This document shows positions 16,765 to 22,521 of a stretch of DNA of 22,521 bases, piece after piece. The stretch is taken from assembly GCA_005884605.1 (NCBI GenBank), contig VBBE01000145.1, positions 1 through 22,521 on the forward strand. The letters are read 5' to 3'. The stretch's first letter is position 1. Each line of letters begins with the position of its first letter. Under the pieces are notes generated by a model. That model was not told the origin of the DNA. It saw only the letters and a program-made list of their open reading frames with translations, and ran no database searches. The DNA is from Candidatus Bathyarchaeota archaeon (GTDB taxonomy: Archaea; Thermoproteota; Bathyarchaeia; 40CM-2-53-6). The position numbers and the translations under genes are program-made.

Positions 16765-16774
16765 AAATATTAAC
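16765..16774 (-). promoter_or_regulatory. TATA box for the ECF-like gene
   Basis: On the minus strand gttaatattt lies about 45-50 bases before ATG 16721, predicting a short leader that begins near the hairpin at 16741-16757. Confidence 0.5.
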
Positions 16775-16856
16775 TGTCGCTATTCACGATACGAACTACC
16801 CGTAAGATAGACCCACTGAGGCCCTATTCATCTATGGCTGGGACTTGTGCTCTATG

Positions 16857-16896
16857 AACCGAGAGTTTTCTAGCTAGCTCTTAGGGTCTCTCGGTT
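16857..16896. repeat. Long-arm hairpin AACCGAGAG/CTCTCGGTT
   Basis: Nine-base perfect arms (16857-16865 and 16888-16896) enclose a 22-base loop that itself contains the palindrome AGCTAGCT. It lies downstream of the minus-strand cupredoxin stop and upstream of the ECF-like promoter. It may be a terminator, an RNA-processing stem or a protein site. Confidence 0.5.
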
Positions 16897-16897
16897 T

Positions 16898-16937
16898 CCC
16901 CAAAAAACTTGGGGTATGACAAAAAGAAAAGGAGGAG
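16898..16937 (-). terminator. Terminator of the cupredoxin gene
   Basis: On the minus strand, directly after the cupredoxin stop, comes a T-rich run (TTTTCTTTTT, 16921-16930), the usual archaeal stop signal, followed by a small hairpin CCCCAA/TTGGGG (16898-16914). Confidence 0.55.
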
Positions 16938-16939
16938 GG

Positions 16940-17608
16940 TTAGGCACTATAAGCGTTGGGAAGGACTACCAAGTATCCGAACATGCCGCCCTTTTGGTGA
17001 TAGAAGCAGAAGAACTTGTAGACACCGGGTACCGTAACTTTACCCAATATCCCAATTGACCACAGATCGCAGGCCGGAGGAGTCGCCGCCGTATTGTCGC
17101 AATTTCCAGACTCGGCTTTTTGCGTGTTACATGTAACACTCTGTCCATTTTGGTCATAGCAACCCGTTGGCTTGCCGGCGAAGAATGGATTGTGCTCGGG
17201 TCCAGTTATGTACTGACCGCTTTGTAGTCCTATCCAGCTATTGTTTAGTACAAATTGGGCGGTGGTTCCAAGGTTTCGGAGCGCCAAGCCGATGGTGAAT
17301 GTATGAGCGTCGCCGGTGTCGTTGGTAATTAGCATAATCGTAACGTTGTCCCCTTGAGCGACTGTAATGTACTGAGGTTCGAACCTATCTTGGCCCGCGT
17401 CGAATGCGGTTGTCCACTCAACTCGGATGGTCTTGTCCGAAGGCTTCACGTTTACGGCGAGCGAGGACAATTGTGATGGGATCTGGCTTTGTCCCAAGTA
17501 TAGCGCGTAGCCCAGCCCGGATGCTCCGAGAACAAGGGCGACGATTCCGATGGCCAAAGCCATTCGTCCGGTGGATGAGGACGCTTGAGATCCTGTTGAT
17601 TGTGACAT
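16940..17608 (-). CDS. Membrane-anchored cupredoxin (plastocyanin/azurin-like)
   Basis: This 222-aa protein is a blue copper electron carrier. A membrane anchor at about 17-38 follows a Ser-rich cytoplasmic start, and the rest faces outward. Type 1 copper ligands are H102 (DAHTF), C201, H204 and M209 in FFCFYHQKGGMFGYL, with the plastocyanin spacing C-x2-H-x4-M. An insertion at about 140-185 carries four Cys (C150, C160, C170, C180) that could form two disulfides outside the cell. It probably passes electrons to the CuA oxidase encoded divergently. ATG 17608 has TGAGGG just upstream and a TATA box about 35 bases before it. Confidence 0.88.
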   Translation of the reverse strand: MSQSTGSQASSSTGRMALAIGIVALVLGASGLGYALYLGQSQIPSQLSSLAVNVKPSDKTIRVEWTTAFDAGQDRFEPQYITVAQGDNVTIMLITNDTGDAHTFTIGLALRNLGTTAQFVLNNSWIGLQSGQYITGPEHNPFFAGKPTGCYDQNGQSVTCNTQKAESGNCDNTAATPPACDLWSIGILGKVTVPGVYKFFCFYHQKGGMFGYLVVLPNAYSA

Positions 17609-17640
17609 TTTCCCTCAAGTTAGGGGGCGCCGCTCTAGGC

Positions 17641-17648
17641 TATTTAAC
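17641..17648 (-). promoter_or_regulatory. TATA box for the cupredoxin gene
   Basis: gttaaata on the minus strand lies about 35 bases before ATG 17608, predicting a leader of roughly a dozen bases that includes the TGAGGG ribosome site. Confidence 0.5.
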
Positions 17649-17697
17649 AATAGTTCAGGGCGATAGACAATCGGTGGAGACTCATTTCAAATAATGT

Positions 17698-18023
17698 TTA
17701 TTGTGAATTCGGTTCTTGGGAAAGATCTTTGCAAACCAATATGTTTACCGTATCGCCTCTCTGAAAGGACAGAGTGATCGATGGGGTCTCTGGCGAAGCT
17801 CGATGGATGCTGTCGTTCAGTCCCTTATTGTCGAGAATCAATAGGACGTAACCTGAGGGTCTATCGCAATTCTGGACGGAAGAGATTCTGGACAGAGCCA
17901 CGTTCTGAAGATCGAAAGGCAGCAGGGCAAGAAACCCAGTAACTGCGAAGACGGATACGACTATGATGGCAAGAGGCTTGAGTGTCAGGATCTTAATCAG
18001 CCTCGGATTACGAGAACCGCCAT
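17698..18023 (-). CDS. Small membrane-anchored protein, start unclear or frameshifted
   Basis: I do not recognise a family. The frame closing at TAA 17698 can be followed upstream past its first standard start (GTG 17901) into a clear hydrophobic anchor (LAIIVVSVFAVTGFLALLPF), so the true start is further back. No ATG, GTG or TTG is in that frame before a stop at about 18026. An ATG at 18023 in the neighbouring frame reads MAVLVIRG and then stops; one added G at the GG near 18001 would join it as MAVLVIRGLIKILTLKPL. The product would be about 108 aa, anchored, with a beta-rich outer part holding two Cys (NCDRP, LVCKD). It could also start at a rare CTG (18000). It lies 90 bases before the cupredoxin, same strand. 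Confidence 0.4.
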
Positions 18024-18158
18024 CTCACCTCAGTGACTATTTGAACAATGTGGACCTGAGATTCCGCGCGGACATTCAGGTACAAGCGAGCGTTCACTCT
18101 AGGCAACAGATTTTCGTGATTGTCCGATTCACCCCTACAAGCTATTCTCGACAGCTAA

Positions 18159-18168
18159 ACTTATATCG
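18159..18168 (+). promoter_or_regulatory. TATA box for the oxidase operon
   Basis: cttatatcgg is a good box A match. It predicts a transcript start near 18185-18190, about 20 bases before the CTG at 18210 and 70 before TTG 18258. Confidence 0.5.
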
Positions 18169-18209
18169 GCACCGGGGAGCGAACGGGCCTTCCGGGGGCG
18201 CGGCCTAAA

Positions 18210-18788
18210 CTGACGATTGCAGCGCCGACGGCGACGACCTGGCAGTCCCTCTATGACTTGTACTGGACACTAGCCATCGCGGCGGGTACGATCACGATTG
18301 GTGCTCTTGTATACTTCACCATCAAATACCGGAGCAAGGCCGGCACACATGCGCCATCTCAAGCAGATGAAAAGACTCCCCTCAGACCCGTTATCATCAT
18401 CATTCTCATAATGGCGATCATACTCAGCAGCGCAGCTTTCGAGAGCTTTCAAGCCATCGGGTTCTATAACAGTAAACTGAATGATCCGAATGCCATTCAC
18501 GTTAGTGTTGTTGCTCAGAGGTTCTCGTGGAGCTTCAACTGTACGAGCGGCTGCGGAGTTGCGAGCGTGCTAACGGTCCCGCACAACACTACCATCGTAC
18601 TCGACATAACTTCAATAGACGTATTCCACTCGTTTGGTATACCAGCGCTCCGAATAAAGGCCGATGCGATACCGGGGCGGACTAACTCCATCTGGTTCAG
18701 TGCTCCGGTCGGCACCTACAGAATACAGTGCTACGAACTCTGCGGCAACGGTCACGCGTTCATGATCGCGACGCTAAACGTAGTCTAG
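18210..18788 (+). CDS. coxB: Cytochrome c oxidase subunit II (CuA)
   Basis: This subunit receives electrons at the binuclear CuA centre and passes them to heme a. CuA ligands are complete: H124 (VFHSFG), then C158, E160, C162, H166 and M169 in CYELCGNGHAFM, numbered from TTG 18258. Two membrane helices lie at about 3-22 and 44-64. The first standard start is TTG 18258 (176 aa), but the frame continues upstream as TTWQSLYDLYW, typical of sequence just before the first helix of subunit II, with no ATG/GTG/TTG. I therefore set the start at CTG 18210 (192 aa); this is uncertain. It is the first gene of the oxidase operon; subunit I follows after 11 bases. Confidence 0.88.
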   Translation: MTIAAPTATTWQSLYDLYWTLAIAAGTITIGALVYFTIKYRSKAGTHAPSQADEKTPLRPVIIIILIMAIILSSAAFESFQAIGFYNSKLNDPNAIHVSVVAQRFSWSFNCTSGCGVASVLTVPHNTTIVLDITSIDVFHSFGIPALRIKADAIPGRTNSIWFSAPVGTYRIQCYELCGNGHAFMIATLNVV

Positions 18789-18792
18789 GAGG
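18788..18792 (+). promoter_or_regulatory. Ribosome binding site for subunit I
   Basis: GGAGG lies seven bases before GTG 18800 and decides the start. Longer open frame to 18728 would overlap the CuA ligand codons of subunit II and gives an out-of-character leader. Confidence 0.65.
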
Positions 18793-18799
18793 CGAATAT

Positions 18800-21115
18800 G
18801 TGAACACGGCATGGCTGAAACGGTGGCTGTTCACAACCAACCACAAGGAAGTTGGCATACTCTATCTTGTAACCTCCTTCTTCTTCGCCTTTCTTGCAGG
18901 AATACTAGCTTTCCTGATGAGAACTCAGCTTGCCCTCCCATCCGAGAAGTTCTTGGCACCTCCACAGTACAATGAAGCAGTAACCATGCACGGCCTACTC
19001 ATGGTCCTCTGGTTCTTATCACCACTTGGAATTGCTTTCGCGAATTACTTCGTCCCCCTCCAGATTGGAGCCAAGGATGTGGCCTTCGCCCGGCTCAACG
19101 CGACCAGCTACTGGCTCTACGTCTTCGCCGGGTTTGCAGCCTTCGCGAGCTTCTTCGTGCCTGGCGGCGCACCGGCTGGAGGATGGACAAACTACGCCCC
19201 CCTCACCTCAACCCAGTACCAGCCTGGAATAGGGGAAACCCTAGGAGCAGCAGGGCTCATCGTTATCGCCGCGTCCAACACAGTAGGTACGATAAACATA
19301 CTCGTGACAATATTGTTCCACAGGGCCCACGGAGTAACATTCCTCAAACTACCGATGTTCACGATGTTCACGTTCTGGACCATGCTCCAGTTTCTCTGGG
19401 CATTTCCCTCACTACTCGCAGGACTAATCATGCTAGAAGCGGACAGGCTTCTCGGAACATCCTTCTTCACATCCGCCGCAGGCGGTTCAGTACTCTGGGA
19501 TCACGTATGGTGGTTCTTCGGTCATCCCGAGGTATACATTGTTCTTCTTCCTGCGTTCGGAATAGCTGCCCAGGTCATCTCAACATTCGCCGGGAAACCA
19601 ATCTATGCTAGAAAGCCGCTGTTCGCCGCAGTGGGTATTATCGTTCTGTTAAGCTACATGGTCTATGGGCATCACATGTTCTTGACCGGGATCAACTTGA
19701 CGGAGCGAGAGATCTTCACTATTAACACGGAAACAATATCGATCCCGTTCGGCGTGCTCATGCTCTCCTTTATCGGCACACTCTACAAGGGCGCGCTCAG
19801 ACTGACAACTCCAATGCTCTTTGCGCTGGGCTCGGTCGTCATCTTCGTAATCGGCGGACTCTCAGGCGTGTTCAACTCATCATTGGCTCTCGACATAGCG
19901 TTGAGGGGCACCTATTTCGTGGTGGGTCACTTTCACTACGTGATGGTTGGAGCATCCGAATTTGGTTTGTTTGCAGGGATCTATTATTGGCTCCCGAAAA
20001 TGACGGGAAGAATGTATAATGAGAACTTGGGAAAGACTCACTTCATTCTATCTTTCGTAGGATTCAACCTCTTATTCTTCCCGATGTTCTACCTGCAGGA
20101 CATGCCGCGGCGCATCGTCACGTACACTGCAGACACAGGATGGGGACCATACAACTTCCTCTCAACCGTCGGCGCCTTCATCTTCATCCCATCGCAACTG
20201 CTCCTGGTAGTCAACATGATCATGACCCTGAGGGGCCCTCACGCGCCCGCAAACCCATGGAACTCGACAGACAGAGAATGGTCCACCGAGACCACGATGC
20301 ACCCATCGACAGGGCTCGGCAATGGCCTAGGAAATGGTACGACGCATTCATTACCAGAAGCGTCACATGAGACATCTCCCCTCAGCACTAGGCCCATAAT
20401 TCTCTGTCTCGGGCTCGCTGTGAGTGTTGCCGGGGTGGCATTTGGATGGCCCGTCATCGTAGTCGGCGTCTTGATCTTCGCTTGGGGTATTGGAGGTTGG
20501 GCGTGGGATGACTATCATGGCAAGTTTACGTTACCAGAGGAAGAGGAAGGTGAACGCTGGCCCTTCAGCAAGGTTTCAAAGAACAAGCTCGCTATGTGGA
20601 CGTTTCTGGGGTCAGAAGCAGTCCTCTTCGGAGTACTGCTTGGCAGTTACGCCTTCATCAGATTGAACTTTCCCTATTGGCCTCCTCCTGGAAGTCTTCA
20701 TAGCATAACCCTCGGAACGACGGACACAATTCTAATCCTGACAAGTAGCCTTGCATTGTATCTCGGGCTTCAATCGATAAGGAACGGCAATAGCGCCCGC
20801 CTCATCGGTTGGCTCGGTGGCACATTCCTCTTGGGAATAGCCTCCCTCGCGATAAAGGGGAGCGAGTGGTACAACCTGATAACAGGGTCACCCACTCCGT
20901 TCGCAGGCCTCCCAGAAAGCACCTTCTTCGTTACTACAGGCATTCACGGAGCGCACGTTCTGGCAGGATTACTTCTGGTCCTCTACGTGATGCGGAAGGC
21001 GTCCGCCGGAGGGTTCTCGGCCAAGAATTATGGAACCGTCGAGAACCTCAACCTCTACTGGTCCTTCGTGAGTAGCGTCTGGCTCGTCGTCTTCGCACTG
21101 TTCTATCTAATCTAA
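18800..21115 (+). CDS. Cytochrome c oxidase subunit I-III fusion (A-type heme-copper oxidase)
   Basis: This 771-aa protein reduces O2 to water and pumps protons. Subunit I covers about 1-500: H64 and H379 ligate heme a, H377 heme a3, H242, H291 and H292 CuB, and Y246 is the crosslinked Tyr (GHPEVY). D-pathway residues are present (N82, D93, N100, E244), placing it in the E-type A1 class. The K-pathway lysine is replaced by L320, T359-equivalent by F317 and S299-equivalent by A257 (Rhodobacter numbering). A linker of about 60 residues and two extra membrane helices lead to subunit III (about 585-771: AMWTFLGSEAVLFG, GIHGAHVLAGLLLV). I-III fusions are known in archaeal oxidases. The start is GTG with GGAGG upstream; the longer frame to 18728 overlaps subunit II and is rejected. 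Confidence 0.93.
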   Translation: MNTAWLKRWLFTTNHKEVGILYLVTSFFFAFLAGILAFLMRTQLALPSEKFLAPPQYNEAVTMHGLLMVLWFLSPLGIAFANYFVPLQIGAKDVAFARLNATSYWLYVFAGFAAFASFFVPGGAPAGGWTNYAPLTSTQYQPGIGETLGAAGLIVIAASNTVGTINILVTILFHRAHGVTFLKLPMFTMFTFWTMLQFLWAFPSLLAGLIMLEADRLLGTSFFTSAAGGSVLWDHVWWFFGHPEVYIVLLPAFGIAAQVISTFAGKPIYARKPLFAAVGIIVLLSYMVYGHHMFLTGINLTEREIFTINTETISIPFGVLMLSFIGTLYKGALRLTTPMLFALGSVVIFVIGGLSGVFNSSLALDIALRGTYFVVGHFHYVMVGASEFGLFAGIYYWLPKMTGRMYNENLGKTHFILSFVGFNLLFFPMFYLQDMPRRIVTYTADTGWGPYNFLSTVGAFIFIPSQLLLVVNMIMTLRGPHAPANPWNSTDREWSTETTMHPSTGLGNGLGNGTTHSLPEASHETSPLSTRPIILCLGLAVSVAGVAFGWPVIVVGVLIFAWGIGGWAWDDYHGKFTLPEEEEGERWPFSKVSKNKLAMWTFLGSEAVLFGVLLGSYAFIRLNFPYWPPPGSLHSITLGTTDTILILTSSLALYLGLQSIRNGNSARLIGWLGGTFLLGIASLAIKGSEWYNLITGSPTPFAGLPESTFFVTTGIHGAHVLAGLLLVLYVMRKASAGGFSAKNYGTVENLNLYWSFVSSVWLVVFALFYLI

Positions 21116-21125
21116 TGTGAGACAC

Positions 21126-21392
21126 ATGAACAAGATAACCCCGGTCGCAGCATGGTCCTACCTGGTCATCGCGACACTCTTGGAGGCGGCTCTAGCCAAC
21201 AAAGTTCTATCCCTCAACACTACATATACGGACATTGCCATCGGCGTGCTCGCCGCTAGCCAAGTTGCAACCGTAGGTGCCATCTATCTGGGTCTGAAGT
21301 ACGAGCCACGGGCAGTTGTCGGCATAGCAGTAGCATCGCTCTTCTTTGCAGTCCTCGCCGTCGTACTCGCTTTGGGATCCCTTGGACATTAG
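21126..21392 (+). CDS. Small oxidase subunit, subunit IV-like
   Basis: This 88-aa protein has three membrane helices (about 7-24, 36-55 and 62-85) and occupies the place of the small subunit IV in bacterial and archaeal aa3-type operons. Sequence features are weak: a Glu in the first helix and a Lys-Tyr-Glu loop between helices two and three. The frame can open at GTG 21117, two bases after subunit I, but ATG 21126 gives a more usual start; both are possible. Its stop is directly followed by the GTG of the next gene. It probably stabilises the oxidase; assignment is mainly by position and topology. Confidence 0.7.
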   Translation: MNKITPVAAWSYLVIATLLEAALANKVLSLNTTYTDIAIGVLAASQVATVGAIYLGLKYEPRAVVGIAVASLFFAVLAVVLALGSLGH

Positions 21393-21836
21393 GTGAACCG
21401 CACGACCGCCCCCGAGTACCAGCAGAATACCGTCGTCCTGTCCGCCCTTCTTCTAATCAGCATAACTCTCGGAGCCAGCATGTTTTACGTCCTAGTTTTT
21501 CCGGCCAGACCGAAGCCAATCTCTTGTTCGACCGCCACATGCATAGACATTCCAACGGGAGTATCGTCAGATAGCACCTTGAACTTCTTGCCCTCAACCA
21601 CAAGAATCGTCGCCGGAGGCTTTGTAGAATGGAAGAACAGAGATGACTCGCCTCACACGGCTACATCGTTGGCCACGGCCGGTTCCGTTCCGAGTGGAGC
21701 GACAAAATTCGACTCAGGCGAAGTAGACAATGGAAATACGTTCTTCGTGCAGCTTAATGTTCCTGGAAACTACTCGTATCACTGCATATTCCACCCCAAC
21801 TGGATGAAAGGCACTATAACCGTCACCAGCAGCTAA
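21393..21836 (+). CDS. Membrane-anchored cupredoxin in the oxidase operon
   Basis: This 147-aa blue copper protein has an anchor helix at about 14-36 and an outer cupredoxin domain. Ligands are H88 (DDSPHTATS), C131, H134 and M138 in YHCIFHPNWMKG, spacing C-x2-H-x3-M. Two further Cys (C45, C50) near the anchor may form a disulfide. Starting at GTG 21393 with no gap from the preceding stop, it is translationally coupled to the oxidase. It is the most likely immediate electron donor to CuA, taking the place of cytochrome c. It is much smaller than the divergently encoded cupredoxin and lacks its four-Cys insertion. Confidence 0.88.
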   Translation: MNRTTAPEYQQNTVVLSALLLISITLGASMFYVLVFPARPKPISCSTATCIDIPTGVSSDSTLNFLPSTTRIVAGGFVEWKNRDDSPHTATSLATAGSVPSGATKFDSGEVDNGNTFFVQLNVPGNYSYHCIFHPNWMKGTITVTSS

Positions 21837-21907
21837 CTAGGATAACCGTCTTTGCCTTTCATCTCCTCTAGACTGTTTCCGGACACGAATAGGCAGAGCA
21901 TGTTCCC

Positions 21908-21916
21908 AAAAATATG
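21908..21916 (+). promoter_or_regulatory. Putative TATA box before ctaB
   Basis: aaaaatatg would place a transcript start near 21936, nine bases before GTG 21945. It lies within a short inverted repeat CCCA/TGGG (21905-21918). This suggests ctaB can be transcribed separately from the oxidase genes. Confidence 0.35.
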
Positions 21917-21944
21917 GGTAGGGCTTGCCTGAAGGAAGAGTGCT

Positions 21945-22521
21945 GTGAAAAGGGTCTACACTCTTCCAGCCAACAAGTTGTTCCAGCCGAAGATGAAATC
22001 TGTATCAATGACGCAGGCCCCTCTTTCACCCTTAACGTCCAGAGCGCAGGCCTACGTTGACCTGACTAAGCCGAAGATAGTCTTCCTGCTGGACTTCACA
22101 GCTCTGATGGCCTTCCTGGTGGCTACTCGTGGGATTAACCTGCTAGCGCTAGCTGCGGTGCTAGTAGCTGGCACCCTAGCGTCGGGGGGTGCTGGCGCAT
22201 TGAACTGCTATCTCGATCGTGACATTGACCAGAGTATGGGACGAACAAGTCAACGGCCGATTCCGAAAGGAGAGGTAACGCCCTTCAACGCGCTAATTTT
22301 TGGACTGTTGCTGGTGGGAGCCGGAGTCGGGATTTCCCTCTGGCTTCTGTCTCTCTGGGCTAGCTTATTCGTCTTCCTTGGTGCCGCGATCTACGTTGGC
22401 TTCTACACCAAGTGGTTGAAGCGTCGGACGACTTTGAACATCGTTCTCGGCGGCTCAGCGGGAAGCTGTGCGCCCCTAGCGGGTTGGGCCGCGGCTACTG
22501 GAAATGTTGGCGTGATTGCAC
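21945..22521 (+). CDS. ctaB: Protoheme IX farnesyltransferase (heme O synthase), partial
   Basis: The gene runs off the window; at least 192 residues are present. It is a UbiA-family integral membrane enzyme that farnesylates protoheme to heme O, the precursor of heme A needed by the oxidase upstream. The first Asp-rich motif is visible as NCYLDRDID with SQRPIPKGE after it, preceded by the conserved LTKPKIVFLL and GGAGALN; several membrane helices follow, with FYTKWLKRRTTLNIVLGG in place of the usual YT.LKR..p.n...G. Start candidates in frame are GTG 21945 (with GAAGG upstream), ATG 21993 and ATG 22008; I choose the first because of the ribosome site and TATA box. Confidence 0.9.
   Translation, partial: MKRVYTLPANKLFQPKMKSVSMTQAPLSPLTSRAQAYVDLTKPKIVFLLDFTALMAFLVATRGINLLALAAVLVAGTLASGGAGALNCYLDRDIDQSMGRTSQRPIPKGEVTPFNALIFGLLLVGAGVGISLWLLSLWASLFVFLGAAIYVGFYTKWLKRRTTLNIVLGGSAGSCAPLAGWAAATGNVGVIA

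Larger units (their letters stand above)
17609..18209. other. Divergent intergenic region between cupredoxin and oxidase genes
   Basis: This roughly 600-base stretch holds the cupredoxin promoter, the small minus-strand gene described separately, and the oxidase promoter. A plus-strand open frame at 17963-18208 overlaps these, has no recognisable protein features, and I consider it spurious. Confidence 0.5.

Noticed and set aside
17963..18208. Plus-strand open frame before the oxidase operon
   Set aside because: It overlaps the oxidase TATA box and the minus-strand small gene and has no signal, motif or ribosome site.
18728..18799. Upstream extension of subunit I
   Set aside because: It would overlap the CuA ligand codons of subunit II; GTG 18800 has a proper ribosome site and starts typical subunit I sequence.
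19026..19611. Open frames overlapping subunit I in other frames
   Set aside because: They are Arg/Ser/Pro-rich shadows of the conserved oxidase sequence with no independent support.
1..22521. CRISPR arrays, insertion sequences, tRNA and rRNA genes
   Set aside because: I saw no regularly spaced repeats, transposase motifs, terminal inverted repeats, or tRNA/rRNA-like segments.

Overview
The window reads as part of the chromosome of an aerobic archaeon. Archaeal signs are the SUI1-type initiation factor aIF1, a two-subunit 2-oxoacid:ferredoxin oxidoreductase with a fused gamma-alpha chain, TATA-type boxes about 25 bases before several starts, oligo-T terminators, frequent TTG and GTG starts, membrane proteins carrying winged-helix or zinc-ribbon domains, and HMG-CoA synthase of the mevalonate pathway. 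The heme-copper oxidase with two cupredoxins and no visible cytochrome c points to a respiring lineage, for example an aerobic Thermoproteota/Nitrososphaeria-like or Thermoplasmatota-like group. The sequence alone does not settle which.

Region by region. 263-4141 (+): three tightly overlapping genes that I cannot assign to known families: a helical protein with a His-rich tail, a secreted-domain/TM protein with a cytoplasmic zinc ribbon, and a protein with a faint kinase-like signature. 4216-4992 (+): a GNAT acetyltransferase. 4993-5461: a gene-poor stretch holding a decayed copy of part of the SDR gene found 3 kb downstream. 5462-7807 (+): a membrane-tethered winged-helix regulator and a CPA2-type cation/proton antiporter. 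7804-11170 (-): an SDR dehydrogenase broken by one frameshift, a single-HKD phospholipase D-like protein, and HMG-CoA synthase. 11404-16106 (+): a probable operon of DoxX, a zincin-like metalloprotein, aIF1, a Cys-rich miniprotein and 2-oxoacid:ferredoxin oxidoreductase alpha and beta, started by a good TATA box with an inverted repeat beside it. 16158-18023 (-): an ECF S-component-like membrane protein, a membrane-anchored cupredoxin and a small poorly defined membrane-anchored gene. 18210-22521 (+): the terminal oxidase cluster: CuA subunit II, a subunit I-III fusion, a small subunit-IV-like protein, a second cupredoxin and the start of heme O synthase ctaB.

The right half forms a coherent respiratory locus. 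Cupredoxins probably deliver electrons to CuA, then to heme a and the heme a3/CuB site, and CtaB begins the heme modification the oxidase needs. The oxidoreductase upstream links central carbon oxidation to ferredoxin. The most notable residue-level finding is that subunit I keeps the D-pathway residues but has lost the signature lysine and two other polar residues of the K pathway. The left-hand three-gene cluster is the best candidate for an undescribed system.
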